64,000 nucleotides of DNA from an uncultured Clostridium sp. (GCA_948473335.1 CAOKXF010000006.1:1-64000), one strand, 5' to 3'. Shown: positions 18,894 through 28,805, numbered from the stretch's first letter. Numbers and translations: made by a program. Notes: generated by a model from the sequence alone, not told the origin.

Positions 18894-20604
18894 TTTGTCC
18901 TCCTAATTGATTTATTATATTGCTATTAATATTTTCTCCTTGTTGTGCAATATTTTCTACTGTATTGCTGTTTTGCTCTTGAATTGTCATTCTTTGATTC
19001 ATTTCACTATTTATTTTATCTGCCTGCATTTGCATTTGTGTTAATTTTGCTTGATTTTCTTTTCGTCTTTGTATTATCTTCTCTAATACATTCTTAGGCA
19101 TTACACTCCCTTGTGGTAATGCTTCTACATACTCTTCAAATGTTATTTTATCATTCATAAATAAATTTTCTAGTGATTGTTCTTTTGCATATCTGTCATA
19201 TGGCGATGTTGGTGTTATTTCTACTTTTATATTTGGTTCTAATTTTTCTAAAATTTCATATGGTATAGTTCCTGGAATTTCAATTATATTTCCATTGCTG
19301 TCTTTTTGTTCATACATAACTGGCATTCCGTTGACTTCGTAAGTTTTCCATATCTCAAAACAAATTCTTGCTATATCTTCTATAAATGTTTTAGTATTTT
19401 CTACTTGCTCTGATAATGGTTGTTGGCTTGCTTGTTGTACTGCTAGAATTGCTTTTCCAGATGCTTTTGTTGGGTCTACATTTCCTGTAGCTGTATCTCC
19501 TGCTCCTTCTAGTTCTCTTGTGTTTGTTTTCATCTCTGCCGATAAGTTAGTTGCATCTGCTGACATGCTCGTAGGATATATGTATCCTACTGCTTTTTTT
19601 ACATCATCTACAGTTGCTCCTCCTTTTACTTCTATTGCTCCTCCTACTGTTTTTAATGCGTTAGGGTTAGTTATTAAATCTTTATTATATACTAACTTCT
19701 GAAATGCTCCTATTTTTACTGATAATGCTCTTCTTGCATCTATTTTATTTATTTCAATTTGATTTGGTATAATTGGATTTACTGCTCCTATCCCTCTTGC
19801 AGAACCTTTTTTTATTTCCCAATTTATATGTGCAATTGGGTATAACCTCATTTTTGTTGGTATATCTTTTTCTATCTCTACTGTTCGTGTTGCTCTAGAA
19901 TAAAAAACTTGTCCATCTTTTTTATAGTACTTAAGTAAAACTAAACACATTGGATTTATTTCATCTGTTATTCCTTTATATCCTGTTTGTTCTTGTGTTT
20001 CTGTATCTGATAAAATTAATTTAATTTTTTCTTCTTTTAGCCCTTCTTCTCTTGCCTTATTTCTTACTTCTTCTACTGGTTGTCTATATGATATTACTAT
20101 GTATGGTTGACTTTGTATGTCTGGATTGTTCTCATTTCCATAATATATATTGTTTTTGTCTATAACTTCTATTGCTGCTTCTTTGTCAAAATATAAATGA
20201 ACTATACCTTCATCGTTTATACAGGAATCTTTTATTGCTTCTCTTGTTTTTTTGTCCGCTTGTTGTAATTCCCATATTTTTGCAATATGCTTATTTAATA
20301 TTTTACATATTTCTGTTAATATTTCTCCTTCTTTTTGATTAGTATAAAGATTAGGATTAAATACTATTTCATAGTAATTTTGATATATAACTCCTAATTT
20401 GTATTTAACTATAGGTTTTATGATATTGAATACTAGAGGTTGTATATCTCCTAACTTTGCTCCTTCCCATTGTTTCCCATAATAAAAGTTATAATTTTTT
20501 TCTGTGTCTGTATATAAATTCTTTGTTCTATTAAACATTACTCCTTTTTGGTATTCTGTCCATATAGTTGTTATATTTTCTTCATCATAATAATCCGATT
20601 TCAA
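18883..20604 (-). CDS. Portal protein
   Basis: 573 aa; NYNFYYGKQWEGAKLGDIQPLVFNIIKPIVKYKLGVI; GNVDPTKASGKAILAVQQASQQPLSEQ. Confidence 0.8.
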   Translation of the reverse strand: MKSDYYDEENITTIWTEYQKGVMFNRTKNLYTDTEKNYNFYYGKQWEGAKLGDIQPLVFNIIKPIVKYKLGVIYQNYYEIVFNPNLYTNQKEGEILTEICKILNKHIAKIWELQQADKKTREAIKDSCINDEGIVHLYFDKEAAIEVIDKNNIYYGNENNPDIQSQPYIVISYRQPVEEVRNKAREEGLKEEKIKLILSDTETQEQTGYKGITDEINPMCLVLLKYYKKDGQVFYSRATRTVEIEKDIPTKMRLYPIAHINWEIKKGSARGIGAVNPIIPNQIEINKIDARRALSVKIGAFQKLVYNKDLITNPNALKTVGGAIEVKGGATVDDVKKAVGYIYPTSMSADATNLSAEMKTNTRELEGAGDTATGNVDPTKASGKAILAVQQASQQPLSEQVENTKTFIEDIARICFEIWKTYEVNGMPVMYEQKDSNGNIIEIPGTIPYEILEKLEPNIKVEITPTSPYDRYAKEQSLENLFMNDKITFEEYVEALPQGSVMPKNVLEKIIQRRKENQAKLTQMQMQADKINSEMNQRMTIQEQNSNTVENIAQQGENINSNIINQLGGQNEM

Positions 20605-20857
20605 TTCCTTTTACCTCCTCTTGTCCTTCGCTACTTCCATTGTAATTTTCTATATTTTGATATATTTTGTTTAATTCTTCTAATTGTTCGTTAATTTTCT
20701 CTTTTTCTTTTTTATTTTGCATTTTTTCTTTTACTGTTTTAATCGGATTTGGTATAGCTGTCTCTTTTGTTGTTTGTTTCTTTTGTAATTTATATCCAAC
20801 AAAAAATCCTACACATAAACATATAATGCATAGAATTGTATATATTAAATTTATCAT
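20585..20857 (-). CDS. small single-TM phage protein
   Basis: N-terminal TM helix, coiled tail. Confidence 0.45.
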   Translation of the reverse strand: MINLIYTILCIICLCVGFFVGYKLQKKQTTKETAIPNPIKTVKEKMQNKKEKEKINEQLEELNKIYQNIENYNGSSEGQEEVKGIEIGLL

Positions 20858-20866
20858 TTATACCTC

Positions 20867-22516
20867 CTAAAAAACTTCTATTGTACTATTACTATCTTCT
20901 TTCTTTTCTTTTTCTAGTCCAAATTCAACTGCTATTTCTTTTTGTATTTTTTCTATATTCTCTATTTCTAAGCTCATTTTTTGTTGTGGTCTTATATAAT
21001 GTGCGATTGATAATGCTAATATTAAATCATCATGATATCCTACTTCTGCCTCTGCTCTTCCATTTTTGTTTTTGATAAAAGATAACATTTCTATTAATGT
21101 TTCTTTATCATTAATTTTTTCAATTTCATCTTTTACTATTTCTTGGAGTAATGCTAATATTAATGGTCTTGTTATTTGCGTCGTTTTAAATCCATATGAC
21201 TTCTCATTTTTTCCTGTATATGTATCTTCTTTTTCTCTTACATATAGGTTAGGATATTCTAATTCTTCTAATTTCTTTGTTGGATATGTGCTAAAGTTGT
21301 TTTCTAATGCTATTAATGCGTTGTTGTAATATATTCCTAAACAGTATGCTTGTTTTACATATTCTGTTTCGTCAAATTCTTGTTTTAATACCGCTACTTG
21401 TTCTCCTGTAATATTATCTAATACCTGTAATGTGAAATAATCTGAACCTTCTCCTGCTGTATCTCCCCCTATTACGTATGGTCTTCCTTTTGCTGGTTTT
21501 TTGTATATTTTTATATACCCTTTTTTATCTTCAGTGTATTTTATATCTTTTATTCGCATTCCTGTATATTTACATAAAAAATAACCTATTGTTATAGGTT
21601 GAATTATATGTCTTAGTCTATTAATTATATTTTCCTTGTTAAAATAGCATTTACCAGTTGATAGAAATGCTTCTTCTGGGCATATTGGATATTCTTGTTT
21701 AAAAGTATCTATATCATCTCCACAGTTATTTCTTATACACCATCTTCTCCATGTTAATTGTTCTAATGTCACTCCATATATTTTTTGTAATTCAAATTCT
21801 TCTTCTGTTAATTCAAACCCTGTGTATGGCATTTGATACTCTTCTAGTTCGTTCCAACCAATAAAAAGTGGATAAAAATCATTTTCGCCTGCAACTGCTT
21901 TATCCCACATTTCCTTGAAATATTCAAATCCATTTGCTGTACTTTCTATTATTATCATTGTGTCTGTAGATGTACTAGGTACTGCTTGAAACAATCCTGT
22001 TAGTATGTCTTTTTTGTTTCCTTGCCAAAATGCAAGTTCTGATAAGTGTAATGCTGTGAAAGTATCTGACCTCCCTATTCCTTTTCCTCCTGCTGTCATA
22101 CATTTTATTTTACTGTCTAATCCTGTTCCGTTGCTGTTATTAAATACCAATTCTTTCGCATTAGACTTCTTTTGTTCTGGTTTTATAACGTCTGGAAGAT
22201 ATTCATACATTCTTTTACTCATATTAAATAAATTTGTTGTGCTTTCTTCTTTATGTGCCACTATTCCAGCATTATAATGATGTTTTGTCACTACGTTTTT
22301 AAATATTATTGCTTCTGTTTCTGTACTGAATCCCATTTGTCTAGCTTTTAATATTATTATTCTGATTGGTTTATTTTCACTATGTATTTTTTTTATTATG
22401 TTGTAATATTTTTCTTGTGGGGAATTAAATTTTAATGAAATTATTTCTCCGTTTTTGTTTCGTATTTTTATATACTCTTCTATGTATTGTTTAGTATTAA
22501 TACTCATTTCCTTCAA
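20867..22516 (-). CDS. terL: Terminase large subunit
   Basis: KARQMGFSTETEAII Walker A-like; GGKGIGRSDTFTALHLSELAFW; nuclease domain GGDTAGEGSDYF; HDDLILALSIA. Confidence 0.9.
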   Translation of the reverse strand: MKEMSINTKQYIEEYIKIRNKNGEIISLKFNSPQEKYYNIIKKIHSENKPIRIIILKARQMGFSTETEAIIFKNVVTKHHYNAGIVAHKEESTTNLFNMSKRMYEYLPDVIKPEQKKSNAKELVFNNSNGTGLDSKIKCMTAGGKGIGRSDTFTALHLSELAFWQGNKKDILTGLFQAVPSTSTDTMIIIESTANGFEYFKEMWDKAVAGENDFYPLFIGWNELEEYQMPYTGFELTEEEFELQKIYGVTLEQLTWRRWCIRNNCGDDIDTFKQEYPICPEEAFLSTGKCYFNKENIINRLRHIIQPITIGYFLCKYTGMRIKDIKYTEDKKGYIKIYKKPAKGRPYVIGGDTAGEGSDYFTLQVLDNITGEQVAVLKQEFDETEYVKQAYCLGIYYNNALIALENNFSTYPTKKLEELEYPNLYVREKEDTYTGKNEKSYGFKTTQITRPLILALLQEIVKDEIEKINDKETLIEMLSFIKNKNGRAEAEVGYHDDLILALSIAHYIRPQQKMSLEIENIEKIQKEIAVEFGLEKEKKEDSNSTIEVF

Positions 22517-22937
22517 CTCGTTTCAAATATTCTTCATAAGTTCCATTAAAATTGGTATTTTCTTGTTTTTCTTTCCAATTATCGAAATTATTCGCTAAGC
22601 TAAATTTAGCTCCATTACAACCATCTTTATCAAAAAGTCTTTCTTCTGCATATACTTCGCATTTTCTTTTCGCTCGCGTTATCGTGTCAAAAAACTTCTC
22701 TTCTTTGCTGTAATTAAGTAGTGATTGTCTCGTCATATCTAGTGCATCTGCTAATCCTGATATAGTAAATGGTTTTACTTGTATTTTTATTACTCTTCCT
22801 TTTTCATCTATCGCTATTTTCCCATCTTTATTTGTTTTTGTTATATAACAGCTTTCAAAATATTTGTTTATTTTATATTGCATTTGCTCTGCTTCTGTGT
22901 ATTTACGTGGTCTTCCTCCTGCTCTTTTTTTATTCAT
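22497..22937 (-). CDS. terS: Terminase small subunit
   Basis: GGRPRKYTEAEQMQ...FTISGLADALDMTRQSLLNYSKEEKF. Confidence 0.8.
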   Translation of the reverse strand: MNKKRAGGRPRKYTEAEQMQYKINKYFESCYITKTNKDGKIAIDEKGRVIKIQVKPFTISGLADALDMTRQSLLNYSKEEKFFDTITRAKRKCEVYAEERLFDKDGCNGAKFSLANNFDNWKEKQENTNFNGTYEEYLKRVEGNEY

Positions 22938-22941
22938 TTTA

Positions 22942-23100
22942 TCAGCTCCCTATTTTATAGTGTTTTGTTTCACTTTCTGTACAGATTGTTTCATATTTAC
23001 ATTCTTTACACTTTTTATTTGTACATTTTTCTCTTCGTTTCTTTTCAAATAGTTTTTTTATTTTATATTCTTTTACTATTTCATCTGCTATTCTACTCAT
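22942..23100 (-). CDS. 52-aa Cys-cluster protein (missed by ORF track)
   Basis: MSRIADEIVKEYKIKKLFEKKRREKCTNKKCKECKYETICTESETKHYKIGS. Confidence 0.55.
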   Translation of the reverse strand: MSRIADEIVKEYKIKKLFEKKRREKCTNKKCKECKYETICTESETKHYKIGS

Positions 23101-23215
23101 TTGTTCTCCTTTTTTTAAAATTAAAAGAGTTAGCTATAAAATAAATCTATAACTAACTCTTTGATAAAAAATTTATACGAGGTCTTATGCATAATATATA
23201 ATAATGCTTATACTT

Positions 23216-23247
23216 ATTATAACATATCAAAAACGCACGAAACGCAC
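23216..23247 (-). promoter_or_regulatory. Candidate late promoter with activator direct repeat
   Basis: Minus strand GTGCGTTTCGTGCGTTT (two GTGCGTTT, 9-bp period) upstream of TATAAT (23216-23221); no consensus -35. Confidence 0.55.
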
Positions 23248-23261
23248 ATTTTAAAAATTTT

Positions 23262-23669
23262 TTAATTTTTTTCTAGAAATCTATCATGTTTTACTCTCGC
23301 TGTGCTCTCCGAATCATAATTCATTGTATGTTGTATCTGTATCCAGTTCATACCATCTATGTATCTACGCTCTATTATTTGTCTTATATCGCTTCTATCT
23401 ATTGTATTTATCCATTCTTCAATTTCAGTTTGCATATCTAATAATTTATCATATCTTTCTTGTAATACCGCTTCTAACTTGTTTAATTTGTGTTGTCTAT
23501 TCCAATCTATCCCTCGAATTACAGTATGTCCTTTAAATCCGTTTTGAACAACATCTGCTATTAAATCACTTTGCTTTCTTATTTTGTCTATTCTTTTTTC
23601 TAAATTTTCTATTTCTTTTTTTAAGTCACAATATTGAATCAACTTTTCTTTCATTTGTGCCTCCTTCAT
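23262..23669 (-). CDS. ArpU/RinA-type (DUF1492-like) late transcription regulator
   Basis: DLKKEIENLEKRIDKI...INTIDRSDIRQIIERRYIDGMNWIQIQHTMNYDSESTARVKHDRFL. Confidence 0.7.
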   Translation of the reverse strand: MKEAQMKEKLIQYCDLKKEIENLEKRIDKIRKQSDLIADVVQNGFKGHTVIRGIDWNRQHKLNKLEAVLQERYDKLLDMQTEIEEWINTIDRSDIRQIIERRYIDGMNWIQIQHTMNYDSESTARVKHDRFLEKN

Positions 23670-23670
23670 T

Positions 23671-24288
23671 TTATTCGTATGTTGCTTTATTTATAAATGT
23701 TTTTAAATCTATATTACTTGACATTGTTATTTTATTTTCAATATTTTTAAAAATATTTTTTGTTAAAATATCAATTGTATTTTGTGCTTTAATTATTGGT
23801 ATTTCTAATTGCTGTCTTATCTCTTTGTTGAGACTCGTGTCTATTATTTTTCTTGCCTGCCCCTGTATTTCTGTTGGTGGAATCCAATTAAAATCAAAAA
23901 AATTAAAAAGTTCATCATTTGTATGTGTTAGCCAAAAAACCGCTAATATTTCTTGTATTTTCTTTGGTGTTTTATGATTTAGTATGTAATTTCTTTGTTT
24001 ATCACTAAAATCTTTTAATTTTATAGTATAGTCTATTGCTTCTAATATTTCTTTATAAGAATATATCTCTAACATTCTACTTTCATTTCTTCTTATTGCT
24101 TCTTTTCTCATCTCTTGCAAATTTGGTTTAGGATGTATATTTATTAATTTATAATATATATCTTCCGCTTCTTTATCAAATAATTCATTTATTACTTGAT
24201 AACCTCTTCCTTCTCTTCTTGCAACAATCATACAACTTCTATCTTTTTCTTTTGAAATATCTATTCCTATTATTAATCTATCTTCCAT
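23671..24288 (-). CDS. hypothetical phage protein
   Basis: N-terminus LIIGIDISKEKDRSCMIVARREG weakly RNase H-fold-like. Confidence 0.4.
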   Translation of the reverse strand: MEDRLIIGIDISKEKDRSCMIVARREGRGYQVINELFDKEAEDIYYKLINIHPKPNLQEMRKEAIRRNESRMLEIYSYKEILEAIDYTIKLKDFSDKQRNYILNHKTPKKIQEILAVFWLTHTNDELFNFFDFNWIPPTEIQGQARKIIDTSLNKEIRQQLEIPIIKAQNTIDILTKNIFKNIENKITMSSNIDLKTFINKATYE

Positions 24289-24421
24289 TTATTTCTCCTA
24301 CTTTTTTATTTTTATCTTCTATCTTTCTTTTATTTTTACAATAGATGCTATCATATTTTACATATGAAGAACATTTTTTATTGTTTAAACATCTATAACA
24401 TTCTTTTCTTGATTCACTCAT
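24278..24421 (-). CDS. 47-aa Cys-cluster protein (missed by ORF track)
   Basis: MSESRKECYRCLNNKKCSSYVKYDSIYCKNKRKIEDKNKKVGEINGR. Confidence 0.5.
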   Translation of the reverse strand: MSESRKECYRCLNNKKCSSYVKYDSIYCKNKRKIEDKNKKVGEINGR

Positions 24422-24455
24422 TTGTTTATTATCTCCATTTCTTTATATTGTTTTC

Positions 24456-24902
24456 TTAATTTTCTTGCTTTGTATTTTCTTCAATCTTCTTTTTCTTTTT
24501 TCTTGCAATTGGTTTTATTTTCTCTTCTATCTGTTTTGTTACTTCTTCTTGTATATCTTTCTTTGCTTCTATTAGTATTTTTGAGCTGTCTGGAATTATA
24601 GTACCTATGCATTCACTTAAATTTAATTCTTTAAATATGCTTTCTAATTGTTTTAATTCTGCTACTCTTGTTTTTATTGATGTTTGTAATTGATTAATAA
24701 ATATTTCTTTTGCAATTCTATGTGTCTCATTATTAAAATCAAATTCATTTGTAGTAAACCAACTACTAGAAAAATAAATCTCTCCTCTGTCTATGTAAAT
24801 AAAACTTCTATTATCCTTGTCTTTTTCTTTATCTTTTAATTGTATTGCATATATTAATTTTCCATCTCTAATTATCATTGTTTCATTATATTTTTTATTC
24901 AT
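24456..24902 (-). CDS. hypothetical phage protein
   Basis: 148-aa ORF with RBS. Confidence 0.5.
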   Translation of the reverse strand: MNKKYNETMIIRDGKLIYAIQLKDKEKDKDNRSFIYIDRGEIYFSSSWFTTNEFDFNNETHRIAKEIFINQLQTSIKTRVAELKQLESIFKELNLSECIGTIIPDSSKILIEAKKDIQEEVTKQIEEKIKPIARKKKKKIEENTKQEN

Positions 24903-24930
24903 ATTTCTTTACCTCTTTTCTTTTAAATAT

Positions 24931-25257
24931 TTATACTTTTTCTACTAATTTTGCTTGGATTAAATCATATATTATAGATATCATATCTTTTGAAATTCCC
25001 ATTTCATAATCACTTTCATATACATAAATTTCTCTTTCTTGATTTATATGTCTCCAATCACTGTTTTTTCTTCTTTCTAATATTTCTATTGTATTTATGC
25101 CATTATCGTATTTATAAAGTATTTCTGTATAATAATCTTCTTCACCATTTCTGTATTTGTATTTATGTGTCTTTTCTTTTTTTATTTCTTTTATAAATCC
25201 AAATTTTTCTAGTTCTTTTAAATTTACATTATCTTTTATTTTTAACATCTTTATCAC
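24931..25257 (-). CDS. hypothetical phage protein
   Basis: 108-aa ORF; leader shared with neighbours. Confidence 0.5.
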   Translation of the reverse strand: MIKMLKIKDNVNLKELEKFGFIKEIKKEKTHKYKYRNGEEDYYTEILYKYDNGINTIEILERRKNSDWRHINQEREIYVYESDYEMGISKDMISIIYDLIQAKLVEKV

Positions 25258-25301
25258 TTCTTTCTTAAATATTTATATATTACTCTTTTTCATTTTCAAT
25301 T

Positions 25302-25607
25302 TTAAGTACTATAATATATTTCTACAAATTCTTCGTTTTTATTGTTTAAAGGCAAATATACTATCCCATTTCCCCAATCTTCGCCAATCTGATGATATAT
25401 TGTATATGTTCCATCTTTGTTTTTCTGTGCTGTTGTTGGTATTTCTTCTTTGCTTACAATATTTCCTACTCTATCTCCACATTCAAAGTCTTTGTATTTC
25501 TTTTCTATTATAGTTCCAACTTCTTCATATAACTTTTCATATTGTTTTTCTAACTTATTAAATTCCATTATTTTCTTCGTTTCTTGCTTGCTAAACATTT
25601 TCATCAA
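25302..25607 (-). CDS. hypothetical phage protein
   Basis: 101-aa ORF. Confidence 0.5.
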   Translation of the reverse strand: MMKMFSKQETKKIMEFNKLEKQYEKLYEEVGTIIEKKYKDFECGDRVGNIVSKEEIPTTAQKNKDGTYTIYHQIGEDWGNGIVYLPLNNKNEEFVEIYYST

Positions 25608-25637
25608 TTCCTTTCAAATATCTATATATTACTCTCT

Positions 25638-26036
25638 TTATCCAAAATATAAATTTACTCGTTTTTTATAACAATGTTTAAAAGTATTTAACCACATTTC
25701 GTGCATATTGTATTGTTTCATAGTTCCATAATTGTGTCCTTGCATTTCTACTTTTAAATCTTTCATTGCATTATATATTTTTCTGCATTCTTGTGGTGTA
25801 AATTTTCCTTCGCAATCACTGTGCCATAAAAATATATCTAAATCATCATTGCATAGCTTATTCCATTCTTCTATTTCTTCTTTTGTTAGACATTCCTTAG
25901 TATCTTTTTTATATAATTCGCCTAACCTTTCATTATATGCTTTTGCTACTTTTTCTCTGTATATATTAAATGTTATATATCCACAATGATAACAATCTGT
26001 GTATGCTAATCCTTTAGCGTATACATCTAATCCCAT
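25638..26036 (-). CDS. hypothetical phage protein
   Basis: MGLDVYAKGLAYTDCYHCGYITFNIYREKVAKAYN... Confidence 0.55.
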   Translation of the reverse strand: MGLDVYAKGLAYTDCYHCGYITFNIYREKVAKAYNERLGELYKKDTKECLTKEEIEEWNKLCNDDLDIFLWHSDCEGKFTPQECRKIYNAMKDLKVEMQGHNYGTMKQYNMHEMWLNTFKHCYKKRVNLYFG

Positions 26037-26040
26037 TTTC

Positions 26041-26244
26041 TCACTTCTCTTTCAAATATTTATATATTACTCTTTCTACTTTTGCTAATGCTTCATAATT
26101 GCTTATATATTTTCCATCATACCTATGTCTTATATTGCTTCTTATTATTTTTATTTCTTGATTGTATTCTCTTTTATATATTTCTGCTAATTTACTTTTT
26201 GTTAATCCGCTTCTCCATAGCTGAATTATATCTTTGTCTTGCAT
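26041..26244 (-). CDS. small HTH-like protein
   Basis: IIQLWRSGLTKSKLAEIYKREYNQEIKIIRSNIRHR. Confidence 0.5.
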   Translation of the reverse strand: MQDKDIIQLWRSGLTKSKLAEIYKREYNQEIKIIRSNIRHRYDGKYISNYEALAKVERVIYKYLKEK

Positions 26245-26285
26245 TACTACACCTTCTTTAAGATATAGTATGTGTATTTTTAGAT

Positions 26286-26591
26286 TTATTTATTTTTAAT
26301 ACTTTTTTCTAAACATTTGTGTATTTCTACTAGTATCTTATCTACTGTGTTCTTTTCTTTTATTGTTAAATTGTTATCATTGCATAATTCTCTTCTCTTA
26401 TCTTTTATTGTTTCTATTAAATTTTTTATTATTTCTTTAGGCATAGAATTGTTTAATGCTTGTAATACTGTTTCTATTGCCTCTACATCTTCTGAAGATA
26501 TTTTATTATAATTTATAGTTTTTTGTCTTGTTTTAAATGTTTTTAAAATTTCTTTTGCTTTTTCTAATTCTTTATTATCTGCTTTACTCAT
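26286..26591 (-). CDS. hypothetical phage protein
   Basis: ORF in early operon. Confidence 0.45.
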   Translation of the reverse strand: MSKADNKELEKAKEILKTFKTRQKTINYNKISSEDVEAIETVLQALNNSMPKEIIKNLIETIKDKRRELCNDNNLTIKEKNTVDKILVEIHKCLEKSIKNK

Positions 26592-26604
26592 TTACTGTTC
26601 CTCC

Positions 26605-26892
26605 TTAATTTAGCCAATATTGTTTTATATATTTAAGTGTGTGTGGTCGGAAATGCCACCAATTATTACGACAATATATTTTTGCAAATATATAACCTAT
26701 AATTTCATTCTTTATTGCATATATACTATTCATAGAACAACCTATTTTTTGTCCGTTTAATACTAATGTTTCAGTTTGTCCTGTTTCTTTGACTATATAA
26801 TCATATTCAATATTAAATGCTTCACAAATAGGTTTTATTGTTTTTATAACTTCTGTTCTTTTTATATTTAGTTCATCTATTAAACTACTCAT
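26605..26892 (-). CDS. hypothetical phage protein
   Basis: ORF in early operon. Confidence 0.45.
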   Translation of the reverse strand: MSSLIDELNIKRTEVIKTIKPICEAFNIEYDYIVKETGQTETLVLNGQKIGCSMNSIYAIKNEIIGYIFAKIYCRNNWWHFRPHTLKYIKQYWLN

Positions 26893-27349
26893 TCTTTTCT
26901 CCTTTCGCCATTTCTAAAATTTCTTTTGCATATTCTATTCTTTTCATAAAATGTATTTGATTTAATTTAATATTTGTATTATTCATTTCTTTTCTGTTTA
27001 CTTCTATTTCTTTTTCTAAATAATTTATTAACTTTTGTCTGTCTTCTATATAGTCGTTTATTATATTATTTGCTTCATATAAATCCGCTTCTAATTGTTC
27101 TATTTTTCTTTGTATATACTTTTCTTTCTCTATTTGTATTCTTGATTGTTGATTTTTGAAAGCTATTTCACAAGCTGTTAATTCTTCTTTGTTTAATTGT
27201 TTTTCTAGTAAAATATTTATTATAATCATTACATCTTCTTTAAATTGTGATATTTCTCCATTTTCTCTTATTGCAGAGTAAATGTAATCTAATGCTCTAT
27301 GTATTCTTAAAGCTAATGCTTCATCATCTATTTCTTCTTTATTTATCAT
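26885..27349 (-). CDS. coiled-coil phage protein
   Basis: ORF in early operon. Confidence 0.45.
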   Translation of the reverse strand: MINKEEIDDEALALRIHRALDYIYSAIRENGEISQFKEDVMIIINILLEKQLNKEELTACEIAFKNQQSRIQIEKEKYIQRKIEQLEADLYEANNIINDYIEDRQKLINYLEKEIEVNRKEMNNTNIKLNQIHFMKRIEYAKEILEMAKGEKNE

Positions 27350-27358
27350 TACTTCCTC

Positions 27359-27547
27359 CTAAAACTTTAAACATATATTAAGTAATGCTTTTTTATATTT
27401 CTCATTTTCTGCTTTTAATTGTCTTATTTCTGCATCTGCTTTTAAATATTCTTTTCTATAATCTAAGTCACAAGTTTCTTTGTTTTGTTTCATATATTCT
27501 TCATACTCTTCTAATTGTTCATCTATTTCATCTTCAGTCAGTATCAT
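27359..27547 (-). CDS. coiled-coil small protein
   Basis: 4-bp overlap with upstream gene. Confidence 0.45.
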   Translation of the reverse strand: MILTEDEIDEQLEEYEEYMKQNKETCDLDYRKEYLKADAEIRQLKAENEKYKKALLNICLKF

Positions 27548-27804
27548 AGCTTTTCCTCGCTTTCCTTTCTATTTTTATAAAACTGAATAAAATCTTTTTC
27601 TAAGCATCTAACTTCTATATATTCTTTATATATCTTTAAATCTTGTATTTTCTTTTTACCTTCTTCTATCTCTATTAAATCTCTTACTTTATACAACTGC
27701 TTTTCTTTTGTTTTTGCTAATCTATTGTTGTCTGCTTCTAAACATTCCATTCTTTCTCGTTCTAAATTTTCTTCTTGTTCTTTTAATTCTTCTAATCTAC
27801 TCAT
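27544..27804 (-). CDS. coiled-coil small protein
   Basis: Overlapping operon arrangement. Confidence 0.45.
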   Translation of the reverse strand: MSRLEELKEQEENLERERMECLEADNNRLAKTKEKQLYKVRDLIEIEEGKKKIQDLKIYKEYIEVRCLEKDFIQFYKNRKESEEKL

Positions 27805-27817
27805 TTTATTATCCTCC

Positions 27818-28054
27818 TTATTTGTTATAATATCTCATATAATTATCTAAAAAGTTTTCTAATTCATCTGTGTATAGATTATCTCTTTTTAATTCTCTTT
27901 TTAGATTATTTATGTCTTTTATACTATTTTCGTTTTCTTCACTTAATTTATTTTCTAATTCTTGTAAATCTCTTTGTGCTTCTTCTGCATCCCAAATTAT
28001 ACTAGTTAATTGATTTCCTAATTCAAATATTTTTGTTCTTATATCTTTTTCCAT
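27818..28054 (-). CDS. coiled-coil small protein
   Basis: Operon arrangement. Confidence 0.45.
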   Translation of the reverse strand: MEKDIRTKIFELGNQLTSIIWDAEEAQRDLQELENKLSEENENSIKDINNLKRELKRDNLYTDELENFLDNYMRYYNK

Positions 28055-28362
28055 TAGCTTTCCTCCTGCTCTATATTTAATATTTCTTTCAATATCTCTA
28101 TCGTTGCATTTATGACATCTTTTTCTGTGTATTCGTACATAGTATTTGCGTGTTGTAAATATTCTTTATTTTCTTTTATTTTTTCTTCTATTTTGTATAT
28201 TAAATTATTATATTTACTTGCTATATTGTTTCTATCTGCTAATATATTTTCTATTGCTTGTAATGTTTCTAGTCTATATTCGCTTACAAATTTTCTATCT
28301 TGCTGTTCTAAATAACTTTCTACTATCTTTATATCTTCTTCTATATTTGTTTTATTGTTCAT
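28054..28362 (-). CDS. hypothetical phage protein
   Basis: Operon arrangement. Confidence 0.45.
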   Translation of the reverse strand: MNNKTNIEEDIKIVESYLEQQDRKFVSEYRLETLQAIENILADRNNIASKYNNLIYKIEEKIKENKEYLQHANTMYEYTEKDVINATIEILKEILNIEQEES

Positions 28363-28376
28363 TTTACACCTCTTTC

Positions 28377-28805
28377 TTAGTTATTCAATAATTCTTTATT
28401 ATCGTATATATTGCCTATTACTTCTATACAGTCTGTATCTTCAAATAGTACATCAGAATTATCAATAGTTTGTTTTTCTGTTATATTAAAACAGCAATTA
28501 CTTTCATTGTACTCTATTATTCCTTTGTTTATAAACATATCTCCTCTTCCGTTTTCAGTTGCCATTTCCCAATCTTCGTATAAAACTATATCTCCTTCAT
28601 ATATTTCTTTTCCGTTTTTGTCTTTTAGTCCTGTGTATTGTCCCACTGTATCTTCTAATACACTCCATGCTGTTTTATTTTTCTTTATCATAATTGCTAT
28701 ACCTTGTCCCCATTTTTCTTGAACTAAATCTCCAATTCTCCATTTGTTCATATAATCTTTTCCTCTAAATTTAATTTTTCTCATCTTTCTTCTCCTCTCT
28801 TTCAT
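28377..28805 (-). CDS. YopX-family phage protein
   Basis: RKIKFRGKDYMNKWRIGDLVQE...VGQYTGLKDKNGKEIYEGDIVLY. Confidence 0.85.
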   Translation of the reverse strand: MKERRRKMRKIKFRGKDYMNKWRIGDLVQEKWGQGIAIMIKKNKTAWSVLEDTVGQYTGLKDKNGKEIYEGDIVLYEDWEMATENGRGDMFINKGIIEYNESNCCFNITEKQTIDNSDVLFEDTDCIEVIGNIYDNKELLNN

